Origin: Beijerinckiaceae bacterium
GTDB lineage: Bacteria; Pseudomonadota; Alphaproteobacteria; Rhizobiales; Beijerinckiaceae
Assembly: GCA_024304885.1 (NCBI GenBank)
Contig: JALJOM010000003.1
Coordinates: 2,080,110-2,144,109, forward strand
Direction: 5' to 3'
DNA: 64,000 nucleotides
The notes under the pieces were generated by a model. The model ran no database searches, had not been told where the DNA came from, and was given only the letters and a program-made list of their open reading frames with translations. The translations under genes were made by a program, and so were the position numbers. Of this stretch, positions 62,501 to 64,000 are shown one piece after another. The first letter of the stretch is position 1. Every line of letters begins with the position of its first letter.

Positions 62501-64000
62501 CTAATCCTCGACGAGCCGGGCCTGCTCGAGCAGGGCCGGCGGCGTCGGAGGCGGCTCATCGGCGAGCGCGGCCGCTGCCGCGTCGCGGCTCTTCTGCGCG
62601 AGGATCAGCTCGTCGCGCATGGTCGCGACCCGGCGCAGCTTCGCCATGGCGGCTCCGGTGCCCGCCGGGATGAGCCGGCCGACGATCACGTTCTCCTTCA
62701 AGCCCTCGAGAGTGTCCACCTTGCCGTTGACCGCGGCCTCGGTCAGCACCCGAGTCGTCTCCTGGAAGGAGGCGGCCGAGATGAAGGACCGCGTCTGGAG
62801 CGAGGCCTTGGTGATGCCGAGCAGGACCGGGGTCCCGGAGGCCGGCTTGCCACCCATCTCGAGCGCCTTCTCGTTGGCCTCGTCGAGCTCGACCTGATCG
62901 ACCTGCTCGCCGGCGAGAAAGTCCGTATCGCCGGGATCGACGATATCGACCTTTTGCAGCATCTGGCGGACGATCACCTCGATATGCTTGTCGTTGATGT
63001 TGACGCCCTGCAGCCGGTAGACTTCCTGGATCTCGTTGACGAGATAGGCGGCGAGCTCCTCGACCCCTTTGATCGCCAGGATGTCGTGAGGCGCCGGGTT
63101 GCCGTCGACGATGTAGTCGCCCTTCTCCACGACGTCGCCGTCCTGGAGATGGATATGCTTGCCTTTCGGGATCAGGTACTCGATCGGCTCGGCTCCCTCC
63201 TCGCTCGGGACGATCGAGAGCCTGGTCTTGTTCTTGTAGTCGCGGCCGAACTGGACGGTGCCCGAGGCCTCGGCGATGATCGCATGGTCCTTCGGCCGGC
63301 GCGCCTCGAAAAGCTCGGCGACGCGCGGCAAGCCGCCGGTGATGTCGCGCGTCTTGGCCGATTCCATCGAGATGCGGGCGATGATGTCGCCGGCGCGGAC
63401 CGTGCCGCCCGGATCGACACCGATGATCGAGTCGACGGGGAGCACGTAGCGCGCTTCGCCGCCGCGCTGCAGCTTGCCGACCTTGCCGTCCGCCGTCTTG
63501 ATCACGATCGCGGGCTTCAAGGTCGCCGAGCGCTGGCTGAGCCGCCAGTCGATGACCATACGCTTCGCGATGCCGGTCGCCTCGTCGATCGTCTCCGTCA
63601 TCGAGGCGCCCTCGACGAGGTCCTCGAACCCGATCACGCCGTCGATCTCGGTCAGGATCGGCCGGGTATAGGGGTCCCACTCGGCGATCCGTTGGCCGCG
63701 CTTGATCTTGTCGCCCTCGTCGACCTTGAGCCGCGCGCCGTACTGGACCCTGTGCACCGCCCGCTCGGTCCCGTCGGGGCCTTCGATGACGACCGCGACG
63801 TTGCGGGCCATGACCATGAGGTCGCCCTCGGAGTTGCGGGCGAGATGGCGGTTGCGAATCCTGATGTCGCCGTCGAAGTTGGATTCGATGAAGGATTGAT
63901 CGGCGATCTGGGCCGCGCCACCGATGTGGAACGTGCGCATGGTGAGCTGGGTCCCGGGCTCACCGATCGACTGCGCCGCGATGACGCCGACGGCCTCGCC
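62501..64000 (-). CDS. rpoC: DNA-directed RNA polymerase beta' subunit (C-terminal part, start outside window)
   Basis: The frame runs off the right end of the window; about 499 C-terminal residues are visible. It begins within the conserved block [20 protein letters not shown], followed by M-R-T-F-H-I-G-G, both hallmarks of the trigger-loop region of beta'. Further in, [13 protein letters not shown] and the C-terminal [17 protein letters not shown] and [17 protein letters not shown] motifs confirm it. rpoB and the ribosomal protein genes are expected just beyond. Its transcript ends in the terminator at 62439-62471. Confidence 0.97.
   Translation of the reverse strand, partial: GEAVGVIAAQSIGEPGTQLTMRTFHIGGAAQIADQSFIESNFDGDIRIRNRHLARNSEGDLMVMARNVAVVIEGPDGTERAVHRVQYGARLKVDEGDKIKRGQRIAEWDPYTRPILTEIDGVIGFEDLVEGASMTETIDEATGIAKRMVIDWRLSQRSATLKPAIVIKTADGKVGKLQRGGEARYVLPVDSIIGVDPGGTVRAGDIIARISMESAKTRDITGGLPRVAELFEARRPKDHAIIAEASGTVQFGRDYKNKTRLSIVPSEEGAEPIEYLIPKGKHIHLQDGDVVEKGDYIVDGNPAPHDILAIKGVEELAAYLVNEIQEVYRLQGVNINDKHIEVIVRQMLQKVDIVDPGDTDFLAGEQVDQVELDEANEKALEMGGKPASGTPVLLGITKASLQTRSFISAASFQETTRVLTEAAVNGKVDTLEGLKENVIVGRLIPAGTGAAMAKLRRVATMRDELILAQKSRDAAAAALADEPPPTPPALLEQARLVED

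Overview
The window looks like chromosome from a GC-rich alphaproteobacterium of the order Hyphomicrobiales (Rhizobiales). The pointers are the rnd-lptC-lptA-lptB-rpoN order, the NDUFA12/DUF2155 pair, the rph-rdgB-hemW and mtnP-apt gene sets, the ppk-ppx pair, DUF6163 next to an enoyl-CoA-hydratase-family hydrolase, a B12-dependent ribonucleotide reductase, and a Cys-free L36. A Beijerinckiaceae/Methylobacteriaceae-like host is plausible, but no phylogenetic marker here was placed by alignment. Most of the window is core housekeeping with high GC and many overlapping or nearly touching genes. Two short stretches (about 42.3-45.5 kb and 49.3-49.9 kb) are visibly AT-richer and look acquired.

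Layout. 0-1.3 kb: the C-terminal end of a large serine recombinase running into a tRNA-Arg(ACG) gene, i.e. the right edge of an integrated element, followed by a TonB-receptor remnant. 1.4-7 kb: rpoN, the LPS-export genes lptB, lptA, lptC, and an RNase D-like exonuclease. 7.2-12 kb: DUF1236 protein, cold-shock protein, cytidine deaminase, a KGG stress protein, and pgl and gnd of the pentose phosphate pathway. 12-16.7 kb: small membrane protein, NhaD-type antiporter, nucleoside transporter, L,D-transpeptidase. 16.7-29.1 kb: methyltransferase and glycosyltransferase (divergent), msrP, mtnP-apt, rph-rdgB, hemW and a DUF882 envelope protein. 29.6-38.4 kb: a DNA-binding-like protein, a NicO-type nickel/cobalt transporter with DUF1007 partner, an atypical globin, L36, a TPR protein, DUF3455, DUF2155, OsmC, NDUFA12, DUF429. 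38.6-42.3 kb: nrdJ. 42.3-45.5 kb: vsr, a DNA cytosine methyltransferase and a frameshifted AAA/TOPRIM (OLD-like) gene, a probable defence module. 46-49 kb: VOC protein, leuC, and a membrane-protein gene broken by two in-frame UAG codons. 50.1-55.4 kb: an apparent operon for a thiocyanate-dehydrogenase-like copper beta-propeller enzyme, a MacB/FtsX-type ABC transporter and a degenerate J-domain membrane protein. 55.7-64 kb: ppx, ppk, DUF6163, a hydroxyisobutyryl-CoA-hydrolase-like enzyme, a catalase-like peroxidase, and the C-terminal part of rpoC.

Intergenic space is rich in dispersed palindromic repeats. Family A is about 105 bp and family B is a mosaic of hairpin modules. Both share CTAGAGC-like termini, and in several places the gene's own UAG stop codon lies inside that terminus. 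A third repeat family (C) occurs as two direct copies around a small gene at 46 kb.

The most interesting items are the thiocyanate-dehydrogenase-like operon with its dedicated ABC transporter, the vsr-dcm-AAA/TOPRIM locus, a globin whose proximal histidine position holds tyrosine, and the stop-codon-associated repeats.
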